A DNA stretch of 64,000 nt from the NCBI GenBank assembly GCA_910580225.1, contig CAJTXE010000024.1, positions 7,275 to 71,274 on the forward strand, read 5' to 3'. This document shows positions 42,362 through 51,350 of the stretch, one piece after another (the first letter of the stretch is position 1; every line of letters begins with the position of its first letter). This DNA is from an uncultured Acetatifactor sp. (GTDB taxonomy: Bacteria > Bacillota > Clostridia > Lachnospirales > Lachnospiraceae). Below the pieces are notes generated by a model that saw only the letters and a program-made list of their open reading frames with translations, was not told the DNA's origin and searched no databases. Position numbers and translations under genes: made by a program.

Positions 42362-43455
42362 GCTTCATTTCCTCCAATGTCCTGCAGGCCGGATAAATGT
42401 CTGCGGCGCAGCTGTCCGCATGCGCCGTCAATGTCCCTGCCCATTTCCCTTCTAATAGTACCATTTATTTCATTTTTTTCAAGTATATTTTGAAAAGCCC
42501 TCACCTGATCCTGCCGTGTCCGCACAAAATCACACTCCTTCACAGGATTCACCGGAATCAGATTTACGTGACAGCGAAGCGGTTTTGCCAGTCTGACCAG
42601 CCCCAGCGCATCCTCTCCGGTATCGTTCACCCCTGCCGCCAGGCTGTATTCAAACGTAATCCGCCTCCCGGTCTGTTCAAAATAATAAGCACAGGCATCC
42701 ATCAGCTCCGCAATTTTATAACGGTTCGCTATCGGCATGATCCTGCGGCGTTTCTCATCCGTAACGGCATGCAGAGACAGCGCCAGCGTAATCTGCAGCT
42801 TCTCCTCTGCGAGTTTCCTCATCTGAGGCACCAGGCCGCAGGTGGATACCGTAATATTTCTCTGGCTGATATGAAGTCCGTGCTCATCCGTAAGTATTTT
42901 CAAAAAGACAAGCAGATTATCATAATTATCAAGAGGCTCACCCGTTCCCATAACCACCACATTGCTCACCCGTTCTCCTGTTAGCCGTGTAATGGCATAG
43001 ACCTGATCCAGCATTTCCGCCGGCGTCAGATTCCGTTCAAGCCCATCCAATGTGGATGCACAAAAACGGCATCCCATTCTGCATCCCACCTGGGAAGAAA
43101 TGCACACACTGTTGCCATGTTTGTATTTCATCCACACACTTTCCACTACATTTCCATCCGATAATTCAAACAGATACTTTCTTGTGCCGTCAAGTTGGGA
43201 TTCCTGGACACGCACCATTCTCAGAGACGTATAATGATATCTGTCTTTACATTCTTCCCGAAATGTTTTTGAGAGATTTGTCATTTCGTCAAACTGCCTA
43301 ACCAGCTTTACATGCATCCACTCATACATCTGCTCCCCACGAAACGGCTTCTCCCCTTTTACCAGCATCTCTTCTCTTAATTCCTGTAACGTCAGGGATT
43401 TGATATCTGTCTTCTCCCTCTCACGGCACTCCGTACGATTCCTTTCTTCTGTCAT
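42355..43455 (-). CDS. rlmN: 23S rRNA (adenine(2503)-C(2))-methyltransferase RlmN
   Basis: Radical SAM enzyme methylating A2503 of 23S rRNA and A37 of some tRNAs. The 366-residue protein shows the Fe-S motif C125-x3-C129-x2-C132 (GCRMGCRFC), MGTGEPLDNYDN near 163-174, LSLHAV near 213, and the second catalytic Cys in DGACGQL near 344. The ATG at 43455 follows GAGGGG; the frame runs 37 codons further upstream without support. There is no sign that it is the Cfr resistance variant; length and context fit housekeeping RlmN. Confidence 0.96.
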   Translation of the reverse strand: MTEERNRTECREREKTDIKSLTLQELREEMLVKGEKPFRGEQMYEWMHVKLVRQFDEMTNLSKTFREECKDRYHYTSLRMVRVQESQLDGTRKYLFELSDGNVVESVWMKYKHGNSVCISSQVGCRMGCRFCASTLDGLERNLTPAEMLDQVYAITRLTGERVSNVVVMGTGEPLDNYDNLLVFLKILTDEHGLHISQRNITVSTCGLVPQMRKLAEEKLQITLALSLHAVTDEKRRRIMPIANRYKIAELMDACAYYFEQTGRRITFEYSLAAGVNDTGEDALGLVRLAKPLRCHVNLIPVNPVKECDFVRTRQDQVRAFQNILEKNEINGTIRREMGRDIDGACGQLRRRHLSGLQDIGGNEAC

Positions 43456-43616
43456 TGTACCCCTCTTTCGCTGTCCCGGCATTCTGCCCCTGCCTGCAGT
43501 CTCCTCTTCCCTGACATATTCCTGCCACACATAATCTTTTCCGTCAAGCCACATCCCCCGGGACACTGCAAAACATTACGCCCGCAGACATCAGGAAACG
43601 GGAAACACCTGGCACC

Positions 43617-45026
43617 TCACCTGTCACGCCGAAATCTGGCAATAAAAAAACCATCAGCTTCCATATACCCCGGAAGCAGCTGAATACAGGCACTGCGCTC
43701 TTCCTTCGTAAATCCCGCCTTAGGATCCTTTCCGGCCTCCTGCAATTTGACCGCAATCTCCCTCCCGGCGGCAAGTACTGACTCCGGCAGGCACCCATCC
43801 AGCGATACCGGTGTAAAGCCCAGTTCTCCGGTAATATACCTGACCATATCTTCATTTTCTTCTCTGCGGATCGTACAGGTACTGTACAGGAGTGTCCCGC
43901 CCATCTTCACGTATCCCGCCGAAGCGGTGACAATCCGCCGCTGCAGTTCCTCAAGCTCGTCCAGTTTCTCCGCGGCAACACGATATTTAATATCCCGTTT
44001 CTTGCCCAGGACTCCCAGCCCTGAACAGGGCACATCCAGAAAAACCACATCCGCCTTCTCCAGACAGGCCGTGTCAGTACAGGTACCGTCAAAGATTTGT
44101 ACCTCAATATTACCCAGACCCATACGGCTGATATTTTCCCAGGTGATACCAGTCTTATCCTCTGAAATATCTCTGGCAAGCACTCTGCCGCTGCCGATCT
44201 TCTCTGCTGCAAGAATACTCTTCCCGCCCGGCGCCGCACAGACATCAATCACAAAATCTCCTTCTTTCACCCCCGCCGCTTCCACCGCCAAAGCGGAACT
44301 CACATCCTGAACCGTGCACTTTCCCCCTGAAAATGCCGGAAGCCAATGAAGGCTCTCCCCATAGCCTCCTGTCCTGTACAGGTACGGCAAATAGGGACTC
44401 TCTGCAACTTCCATCCCTCTCTCTCGAAGCTCTCTGCACAAAACCGTCCTTTCCGAGTCGGACAGCAATGTGGAAAACCTGAGCGAAACTGGCTGGATCT
44501 CCATCAGCCCCTTTAAAAGTGTTTCCGTTACATCCCTTCCATATTCATCCAGCCACATCTCCACAAGCCATTCCGGCATGGAATACCTGATCGAAAGATA
44601 TCTCACCGGTTCGTTCTCCTCCGGCAGGGGAAGTGCTTCCTTTCCGGCTGAAATCCTGCGGAGTACACCGTTTACAAACCCTTTCAGATTCCCGAATCCT
44701 CTCTTACCCGCCAGCTTGCAGGCCTCATTGCAGACAGCACTGTCCGGTACAGAATCCATATAAAGCAGCTGATACACGCCCATCCGCAGCAGGCAGCGTA
44801 TCAGCGGCTTCATCTTTCTCACAGGCAGGCTGGAATAATGATCCAGGTAATAATCCAGTTCCAGCTGTCTCTCCAGAGTGCCTTCCGTGAGCCGCTTGAT
44901 AAAGGCTTTATCCCTCGGCTCAAGATAATCATATTTATCCAGTACAGACTTCATCAGCCTGTGGGAATAATCCCCCTCCCGCTCCAGGACAAGCAGGGTA
45001 TCCAAAACAAGCTCCCTGATATTCAT
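43617..45026 (-). CDS. rsmB: 16S rRNA (cytosine(967)-C(5))-methyltransferase RsmB
   Basis: SAM-dependent m5C methyltransferase with an N-terminal NusB-like RNA-binding domain (about 1-130) and a Rossmann catalytic domain. Visible motifs are the SAM site DVCAAPGGKS near 260-269, the proline-cysteine motif DVPCSGLG near 330, and the catalytic cysteine in YSTCTIRREEN near 385. At 469 residues it is slightly longer than average, with an extra C-terminal stretch. It lies between yugP and rlmN as usual in Clostridia. Confidence 0.95.
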   Translation of the reverse strand: MNIRELVLDTLLVLEREGDYSHRLMKSVLDKYDYLEPRDKAFIKRLTEGTLERQLELDYYLDHYSSLPVRKMKPLIRCLLRMGVYQLLYMDSVPDSAVCNEACKLAGKRGFGNLKGFVNGVLRRISAGKEALPLPEENEPVRYLSIRYSMPEWLVEMWLDEYGRDVTETLLKGLMEIQPVSLRFSTLLSDSERTVLCRELRERGMEVAESPYLPYLYRTGGYGESLHWLPAFSGGKCTVQDVSSALAVEAAGVKEGDFVIDVCAAPGGKSILAAEKIGSGRVLARDISEDKTGITWENISRMGLGNIEVQIFDGTCTDTACLEKADVVFLDVPCSGLGVLGKKRDIKYRVAAEKLDELEELQRRIVTASAGYVKMGGTLLYSTCTIRREENEDMVRYITGELGFTPVSLDGCLPESVLAAGREIAVKLQEAGKDPKAGFTKEERSACIQLLPGYMEADGFFIARFRRDR

Positions 45027-45094
45027 TCCTGTATCTATCCTCCTGCCGGCAACCCGTCACCGGCATACGTCCTTTCCGGACCTTCCCGGCCAAA

Positions 45095-45796
45095 TCAATC
45101 GTCATTTCTCCGGCTGCCGCCAAACAGCAGCACCAGCCGCAGCAGCTGCAGAATGGAAGAGGCTGCTGCTGCCACATAGGTCATGGCCGCTGCTGTCAAA
45201 ACCTTCCTGCATCCCTTTGTCTCATCCCCGGACAGCAATCCATACTGGTCAATTTTTGCCACTGCTCTGGACGACGCGTTGAATTCTACCGGCAATGTCA
45301 CCAACTGAAACAGGACCGCCAGGGCAAATGCCCAGATGCCGATCTGAATCAGCACCTGATTCCAGCTTAGAATTACCCCCAGCAAGATAAGAGGCATCCC
45401 CAGGCGGCTTCCGATATTTGCCACAGGTACCAGGGCTGACCGAAAGTTTAACGGTGCATATCCTTTTGCATGCTGAATGGCATGCCCGCACTCATGGGCC
45501 GCTACGCCCACAGCCGTTACAGAAGCCTGGTTATAATTGTCATAGGAAAGCCTCACCGTGTTGGAACGGGGGTCATAATGGTCCCCGCCGCCAGACTTGA
45601 GACACTCGATCTGCACATTGTAAAGTCCTTCATTATTCAGAATGCGCCTGGCGGCTTCCGCTCCCGTAATCCCGCTGCGGTTGCGTACTCTGCTGTATTT
45701 TCTCATGGCACTGTTGACCATGGCGCTGGCCCCCAGACAGAGCACCATGCCCGCCAGAACCAGAATATAGGTGGGATCCCAATAAAACATACCCAT
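45095..45796 (-). CDS. yugP: YugP-family zinc metallopeptidase
   Basis: A membrane protein of 233 residues with a zinc-metallopeptidase motif HECGHAIQH near 109-117 and about four hydrophobic helices. The N-terminus MGMFYWDPTYILVLAGMVL is the usual YugP form, as is NNEGLYNVQIE. It has no settled substrate, though it is nearly always encoded in the fmt-rsmB operon of Clostridia. The SD is GGAGTGACACG. The middle section contains a proteolytically suggestive SYDNYNQASVTAVGVAAHE stretch. Confidence 0.9.
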   Translation of the reverse strand: MGMFYWDPTYILVLAGMVLCLGASAMVNSAMRKYSRVRNRSGITGAEAARRILNNEGLYNVQIECLKSGGGDHYDPRSNTVRLSYDNYNQASVTAVGVAAHECGHAIQHAKGYAPLNFRSALVPVANIGSRLGMPLILLGVILSWNQVLIQIGIWAFALAVLFQLVTLPVEFNASSRAVAKIDQYGLLSGDETKGCRKVLTAAAMTYVAAAASSILQLLRLVLLFGGSRRNDD

Positions 45797-45823
45797 ATCG
45801 TGTCACTCCTTTCCCAAAATCCG

Positions 45824-46768
45824 CTAAAAATGTCTCCCCAGTACTTCCCCTGACTGCATTCTGACTCCCAGAAGGAAATCATGAGCCGTCATCCGCTTTC
45901 TGCCCTCCAGCTGAAGCTCATAAATGCGCAGGGCCCCCTCTCCTGCCGCAACGACTACGGCATCTTTTTCCACTTTCAAAATCTCCCCGGGAGTCCGTCC
46001 CAAAATGTTCACCGAATACACAGGTTCCGCCCGCCAAATCTTCAACTGTTTTCCCTGGTAAGTGGTATAGGCACTGGGCCAGGGGGTCATAGCCCGTATC
46101 CTGCGGTCCACAGCAGACGCATCCTGTGAAAAATCGATCTCCCCCATCTCTTTTCCGATCAGCGGCGCATAGCAGCTTAACTCCTCCTGCTGCTTTTCCG
46201 GCGTCAGCTTCCCCTGCTCCAAAAGCTCCAGAGCCTCCACAATCGCCTGGCCTCCCAGCAACATCAACCTGTCTTGGAGCGTCTCATAATTATCCTGTGC
46301 AGAAATCGCCGTTTCCTTCCGGTACAGCATATCTCCTGTATCCACTCCCGCATCCATCTGCATGATGGTGATTCCTGTCTTCTCCTCCCCGTCCAGTATA
46401 ACATGCTGAATCGGTGAAGTACCTCTGTACTTCGGAAGCAGGGATGCATGAATATTCAGACATCCGTAAGGCGGAATATCCAGAATCTCCTGTGACAGAA
46501 TCTGCCCAAATGCTGCAACGACATAAACATCTGCCGGATACTCCCGCAGCCTGGCCACCTCCTCACGTCTCTTGATACGCACAGGCTGCAAGACAGGTAT
46601 GCCATACTTCAATGCGCATGCCTTCACCGGAGGCGGAAGGAGTGCCTTGCTCCGCCCCTTGGGGCGGTCCGGCTGCGTCACTGCCGCAGTCACCTCATGT
46701 CCTGCCTTTATCAGCGCTTCCAGTGCCTGTGCCGCAAACTCAGGCGTTCCCATAAATACGATCTTCAT
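45824..46768 (-). CDS. fmt: Methionyl-tRNA formyltransferase
   Basis: Formylates Met-tRNA for initiation. In 314 residues: N-terminal VFMGTPEFA, catalytic domain with the folate/active-site NIHASLLPKYRGTSPI near 108-123 (Asn, His) and the Asp in MDAGVDTGD near 142-150, and the C-terminal OB domain. The ATG at 46768 has GGAGG at six bases; a longer frame to 46915 overlaps def and is not real. It pairs with def just upstream. Confidence 0.97.
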   Translation of the reverse strand: MKIVFMGTPEFAAQALEALIKAGHEVTAAVTQPDRPKGRSKALLPPPVKACALKYGIPVLQPVRIKRREEVARLREYPADVYVVAAFGQILSQEILDIPPYGCLNIHASLLPKYRGTSPIQHVILDGEEKTGITIMQMDAGVDTGDMLYRKETAISAQDNYETLQDRLMLLGGQAIVEALELLEQGKLTPEKQQEELSCYAPLIGKEMGEIDFSQDASAVDRRIRAMTPWPSAYTTYQGKQLKIWRAEPVYSVNILGRTPGEILKVEKDAVVVAAGEGALRIYELQLEGRKRMTAHDFLLGVRMQSGEVLGRHF

Positions 46769-46781
46769 AGCATTCCTCCGT

Positions 46782-47264
46782 TTACTCCTCTTCTTCCTCC
46801 TCTGCCGCCGCGTCCTGGAGCGGTCCTTCCACCTTCTCCACATACAAATGCCCGTCCAGATGATCCAGCTCATGACAGACTGCACGAGCCATAAGTTCCG
46901 TTGCCTCCAGTTCAAATTCCTTCATATTCACATCCAATGCCACCGCCTTCACATAATTCGGCCGTGTGACCTGTCCGGTCTTGCCCGGTACGCTTAAGCA
47001 TGCTTCCGGTCCGGTCTGCTCTCCGCTGCTCTCCACAATTCTGGGATTGATGAGAATATAGGGGTCTTCTCCCGTGGTATCGATCACAACAATGCGTTTC
47101 AGCACTCCTACCTGCGGTGCAGCCAGCCCCACCCCGTTGGCCTCATACATGGTATCCAGCATATCCTCGATCAATTCTCTGGTTCTGGGCGTCATCTCCG
47201 TCACCATCTTACACTTTTTCCCAAGTACCTCTTCTCCGATTTCCCGTATGTTTCTGATTGCCAT
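46782..47264 (-). CDS. def: Peptide deformylase
   Basis: Removes N-formyl groups from new proteins. The 160-residue, type 1-like enzyme shows motif 1 GVGLAAPQVG near 43-52, motif 2 EACLSVPG near 86-93 with the metal Cys, and motif 3 HELDHLDG near 130-137 with two metal His. The C-terminus ends in an acidic run (AAAEEEEEE), an uncommon but harmless tail. It is followed by fmt 14 bases later. Confidence 0.97.
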   Translation of the reverse strand: MAIRNIREIGEEVLGKKCKMVTEMTPRTRELIEDMLDTMYEANGVGLAAPQVGVLKRIVVIDTTGEDPYILINPRIVESSGEQTGPEACLSVPGKTGQVTRPNYVKAVALDVNMKEFELEATELMARAVCHELDHLDGHLYVEKVEGPLQDAAAEEEEEE

Positions 47265-47326
47265 TTTTATACCTCCCGGTCCGCTTCTGCGGACTGCGCA
47301 TTTCCTGTTTCTTTGTTATCGCATTC

Positions 47327-49609
47327 TTACATGATATGTACCGGATTAAAATCAAACTGCACAGTCATATCTGCCCCCAACGGCTGTGTGCGCAGTCTCT
47401 CCTCCAGCATATCTTTTATCTGTACCAGTTTACCATACTTTGGACTTTTCACATAGAATACAAATCTAAAAATATCATTAATTCTTCCAATCGTGGCCGA
47501 TGCCGGGCCGATGATCTGGAGCAGAGGCAGCTCAAGCGGAGAACATCCGCTGCTTTCCTGTGCCCTTTCTGCCGTGCCGCCGATACTTTTCTTCACTTCA
47601 CCGGCCAGCCGCCGCGCAAGTAAGACGCCTCCATCTTCGGATTTGGAAAAGATCTGTACCGCCAGCATATTGGAAACCGGCGGATATCCCACCATCTCAC
47701 GGTAAATGATCTCTTCCCCGTAAAATCCCTCATAATTCTGTTCCGCAGCATGCACCACCGCGTAGTGTTCCGGCTGATAGGTCTGGATAACCGCTTCTCC
47801 GGCCAGCTTTCCCCTGCCTGCCCGCCCTACTGCCTGAGTCAGCAGCTGGAAAGTCCGTTCTCCTGCCCGGTAGTCGCTCATATTGAGAGAAAGATCCGCC
47901 GCCAGCACTCCCACCAATGTCACCCCGGGAAAATCATGCCCTTTTACGATCATCTGAGTACCGATCAGCACATCTGCTTCCCGATTCGCAAAAGCAGAAA
48001 GAATCTTCTCATAACTGCCTTTTTTTCTGGTGGTATCCGCATCCATCCGCAGCGTCCGCACCCCCGGTAACAACTGTACAAGCTTCTCTTCCACCTGCTG
48101 AGTACCTGCCCTGAATCCGCTGATATATTTGGAACCGCACTGAGGACACAGCCTGGGCATGGCCTCCGTATGGCCGCAGTAATGGCATATCAGCCTTCCG
48201 CCGGCATGCTCCGAAAGGGACACGTCACAGTGGGGGCACTTCATCACATGGCCGCAGGAGCGGCAGGAGACAAAGCCCGCATATCCCCGCCTGTTCAGAA
48301 ATAAAATGCTCTGTTCCCCTCTCGCCAGCCGTTCTGCCAGCAGTTCCTGCAGTTTTCTGCTGAAAACGGAGCTGTTACCCTCCTTCAATTCCCGGCGCAG
48401 ATCCACCACATGCACTTTCGGCAGCCCGCCAGTAAGCCTCTCCCGCAGTGAAAAAAGCTTATATTCCCCGGTTTCTGCCCTGTAATACGCTTCCAGGGAA
48501 GGGGTAGCCGATCCCAGCATCACGCTGGCGCCATGCAGCCTGGCCACCTCCTGTGCGGTTTCTCTGGCATGATACTTGGGTGTAGCTTCACTCTTATAGC
48601 TTCCCTCATGTTCCTCATCCAGAATGATAATTCCCAGTCTGGGGAATGGAGTAAACAAAGCAGAACGGGGTCCAATGATCACATCGATCTCCCCGTTTCT
48701 GGCACGTTCGCACTGATCATATTTTTCCCCGGGAGACAGATTGGAATTCATAACACTGACCCGATCTCCGAACATGGTGTAAAACCGCAGCAGCGTCTGA
48801 TAAGTCAGTGCAATCTCCGGTATCAGCACGATGGCCTGCCTGCCTCTGTCCACCATCTCTTTCACAAGCTGCATATAGACTAAAGTTTTGCCGCTTCCAG
48901 TGATTCCGTGCAGCAGATAGACATCCGGGTTCCCGGTGTCAAAATCCTTCATTACCTCGTCCACAATCTGTATCTGGGCAGTGCTCAGAATCTTTCCCTT
49001 CTCTTCCACCTCTTCCACCCTGACCGGATTGCGGAAAGAATGGCTCTTCAGGATCTTCACCACCCCAGCCTTCTCCAGGCTGCTGACTGTCTGAGACGAT
49101 ACCCCCAGTTTCCCGGTGACCCATTCATAGGGAATCGTCTCCTGCCGAATCAGTTCCGCCAGCAGTCTTTCCTTTGCCACCTGCTTCTTTCTCCTGCACT
49201 CACCCATGAGAGAGATGATCTCCTCCCGCCCCAGAAGCCGCTGCAAGGTTCTGTGTTCCACCTTTTTAACAGACTGCCTGGCCGGCAATACGGTTTTCAG
49301 GGCCTGTATCATGGTAGAACCGTAATTTGTCCGGATCCATCCGGCTAATGTGATCATTTTGTCCTCAATACCCACTCCGCCTTTTACAATATCCCGGATC
49401 TCTTTCATGCGTGCCGGGTCAAATTTACAGACATTGCCCAAGCCTACACAATAGCCTTTCACCATCTTATTCCCGTTTCCGAAGGGAACCTCCACACACA
49501 TACCCGTTTCCAATACCCCTTTCAGCCTGTCGGGCACAGAATATTGAAACGTTTTATCCAGTTTTTCATGAGAAATATCTACGATTATGTCCGCATAAAA
49601 CTCACCCAT
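47327..49609 (-). CDS. priA: Primosomal replication helicase PriA
   Basis: 3'-5' helicase that restarts stalled forks. The 760-residue protein has an N-terminal DNA-binding domain (FYADIIVDISHEKLDKTFQYSVP), Walker A GITGSGKT near 235, DEEH box LDEEHEGSYK near 330, a zinc-binding insert with paired cysteines (CRSCGHVMKCPHCDVS and CHYCGH..CPQCGSK, about 455-500) and helicase motif VGRAGRG near 605. The ATG at 49609 has GGGAGG upstream. It is the first gene of the def-fmt operon. Confidence 0.96.
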   Translation of the reverse strand: MGEFYADIIVDISHEKLDKTFQYSVPDRLKGVLETGMCVEVPFGNGNKMVKGYCVGLGNVCKFDPARMKEIRDIVKGGVGIEDKMITLAGWIRTNYGSTMIQALKTVLPARQSVKKVEHRTLQRLLGREEIISLMGECRRKKQVAKERLLAELIRQETIPYEWVTGKLGVSSQTVSSLEKAGVVKILKSHSFRNPVRVEEVEEKGKILSTAQIQIVDEVMKDFDTGNPDVYLLHGITGSGKTLVYMQLVKEMVDRGRQAIVLIPEIALTYQTLLRFYTMFGDRVSVMNSNLSPGEKYDQCERARNGEIDVIIGPRSALFTPFPRLGIIILDEEHEGSYKSEATPKYHARETAQEVARLHGASVMLGSATPSLEAYYRAETGEYKLFSLRERLTGGLPKVHVVDLRRELKEGNSSVFSRKLQELLAERLARGEQSILFLNRRGYAGFVSCRSCGHVMKCPHCDVSLSEHAGGRLICHYCGHTEAMPRLCPQCGSKYISGFRAGTQQVEEKLVQLLPGVRTLRMDADTTRKKGSYEKILSAFANREADVLIGTQMIVKGHDFPGVTLVGVLAADLSLNMSDYRAGERTFQLLTQAVGRAGRGKLAGEAVIQTYQPEHYAVVHAAEQNYEGFYGEEIIYREMVGYPPVSNMLAVQIFSKSEDGGVLLARRLAGEVKKSIGGTAERAQESSGCSPLELPLLQIIGPASATIGRINDIFRFVFYVKSPKYGKLVQIKDMLEERLRTQPLGADMTVQFDFNPVHIM

Positions 49610-49745
49610 GCGCTTCCTCCCGGCTCCAGACGTCTCTTCCCTGCTCAATTTTTATTTATCTGCCGCAACTGAGACTCCGCTTTCTACAAATGATGTCCTG
49701 CATGGCGCTTTTCAGACAAAAAAGCGCTCCCCCGATTCCGGTTGA

Positions 49746-51221
49746 TCAGATATGTGTCAGTCCGGACTCCAAAAGCTCATGAATGATCACCCTCTCATCC
49801 ATGGGATATTTCTGGCCTCTGATCTCCTGATAGTCTTCATGCCCTTTCCCCGCCAATACGATCAGATCTCCCTCCTGCGCATGAGAAATGACATAGCCAA
49901 TGGCTTCTCTTCTGTCACAGATTTCCACATATTCTCCTCTGGTTTTTCCAATGCCTTCTTTGATATCTTCAATGATGGCCTCCGGTTCCTCAAAACGCGG
50001 ATTATCAGATGTAATAACGGTGAAATCAGCCAGTCTGCCGCTCACCTCTCCCATCTCATACCGGCGCTGCCTGGAACGGTTGCCGCCGCAGCCAAACAGG
50101 CACACCAGTCTGCCCGGACGATACTCCTTCAGCGTTGAAAGAAGACTTTCCAGAGCCATGGCGTTATGAGCATAGTCGATTAACAGTGTAAATTTATTTG
50201 AAATTTTGACTTTTTCAATTCGTCCTTTTACATGAACATCCCCAAGCGCCCTTCGGATATCCCCCACTTTCACCTGAAAATGCCGGCAGATTGCTACGGC
50301 ACACAACGCATTGTACACGCTGAAGCGCCCCGGCGCCGGCATATGAGCATCAAACTCCATCAACCCGGACACATGGAAATTTACCCCCAATTCTCCCGGA
50401 TTGCGAACAAGCTCCAGATTTTCGGCCCGAAGCATACAGTTCTTCCCAGTGCCGTAAGTTTCCAGGTCACAGGTATGCCCTTCCACCAGCTTCTCCACAT
50501 GGACATCATCCCCATTCACTATGCCAACCCGGCATTGGCGAAACAGGAGTCCCTTGCATGCCATGTACTCTTCGAAATCCGCATGTTCGTCAGGAGCAAT
50601 ATGGTCCGGTTCCAGATTGGTAAAAATGCCGTAGTCAAAGACAAACCCCTGAGTCCGGTGAAGCTTCAACGCCTGTGAAGACACTTCCATCACCACCGCT
50701 TCCATCCCCGCCTCCACCATCCCGGCAAAGTCTTGCTGAAGAATGTAAGATTCCGGAGTAGTATTATCTGCATGGATATGTGTCTCTCCGATAATGGTCT
50801 CTATGGTCCCGATCAAACCTGTCTTAATCCCGGCATTTTCCAGAATGGATTTCACCAGGTACGTAGTGGTGGTCTTGCCCTTGGTACCGGTAATTCCGAT
50901 GACCCGCAGTCTCTCTGCCGGATGCCCGAACCAGGCGGCAGAAATAAATGCCATCCCATACCGGGTATCCTCCACCCGGATCACGGTTACATCCTTTCCC
51001 GTTACCTCCGCCACCGGCCTGGAAACCAGCAGCACGGCAGCCTGCTTTTCCACAGCCCCGGCAGCAAATGCATGACCGTCAAACTTTGCCCCCTGGATAC
51101 AGATAAAAAGACATCCCGGTACCACTTTTCTGGAATCATATACTACCGCAGACACCTCCACGTCCGTTTTCCCCTGTATACATTCAAAGCTGACCTTCCC
51201 CAGCAGATCCAATAATCTCAT
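49746..51221 (-). CDS. murE: UDP-MurNAc-tripeptide synthetase MurE (meso-DAP type)
   Basis: Adds the third residue of the peptidoglycan stem peptide. The 491-residue ligase shows the P-loop TGTKGKTTTT at 111-120, TTPESYILQQD near 154, and the specificity motif DNPR near 404, which in known MurE enzymes marks meso-diaminopimelate rather than lysine. It lies outside the dcw cluster, between priA and a wall-hydrolase gene. The SD is GAGGAGG five bases from the ATG. This gives the cell a DAP-type wall by inference. Confidence 0.95.
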   Translation of the reverse strand: MRLLDLLGKVSFECIQGKTDVEVSAVVYDSRKVVPGCLFICIQGAKFDGHAFAAGAVEKQAAVLLVSRPVAEVTGKDVTVIRVEDTRYGMAFISAAWFGHPAERLRVIGITGTKGKTTTTYLVKSILENAGIKTGLIGTIETIIGETHIHADNTTPESYILQQDFAGMVEAGMEAVVMEVSSQALKLHRTQGFVFDYGIFTNLEPDHIAPDEHADFEEYMACKGLLFRQCRVGIVNGDDVHVEKLVEGHTCDLETYGTGKNCMLRAENLELVRNPGELGVNFHVSGLMEFDAHMPAPGRFSVYNALCAVAICRHFQVKVGDIRRALGDVHVKGRIEKVKISNKFTLLIDYAHNAMALESLLSTLKEYRPGRLVCLFGCGGNRSRQRRYEMGEVSGRLADFTVITSDNPRFEEPEAIIEDIKEGIGKTRGEYVEICDRREAIGYVISHAQEGDLIVLAGKGHEDYQEIRGQKYPMDERVIIHELLESGLTHI

Positions 51222-51304
51222 AAATACCTCCTCGTCCGGTTCCGCAACATTCCTATCTATTTTACTCTAATTTACGGTTTTCTACCACCCCTAAATTGAA
51301 AAAT

Positions 51305-51342
51305 AGAAAAAACAAAAGCGAAAGACCGACTCTCCCGCTTTT
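51305..51342 (-). terminator. Terminator after GH3 gene
   Basis: Minus strand: stem AAAAGCG/CGCTTTT with a 15-base loop, followed by GTTTTTTC. It lies nine bases past the GH3 stop. Confidence 0.7.
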
Positions 51343-51350
51343 ATCTCCTC

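Noticed and set aside
49705..49727. Hairpin GCGCTTTT/AAAAGCGC after murE
   Set aside because: Perfect 8-bp stem but no T-run after it on the minus strand; not called as a terminator.
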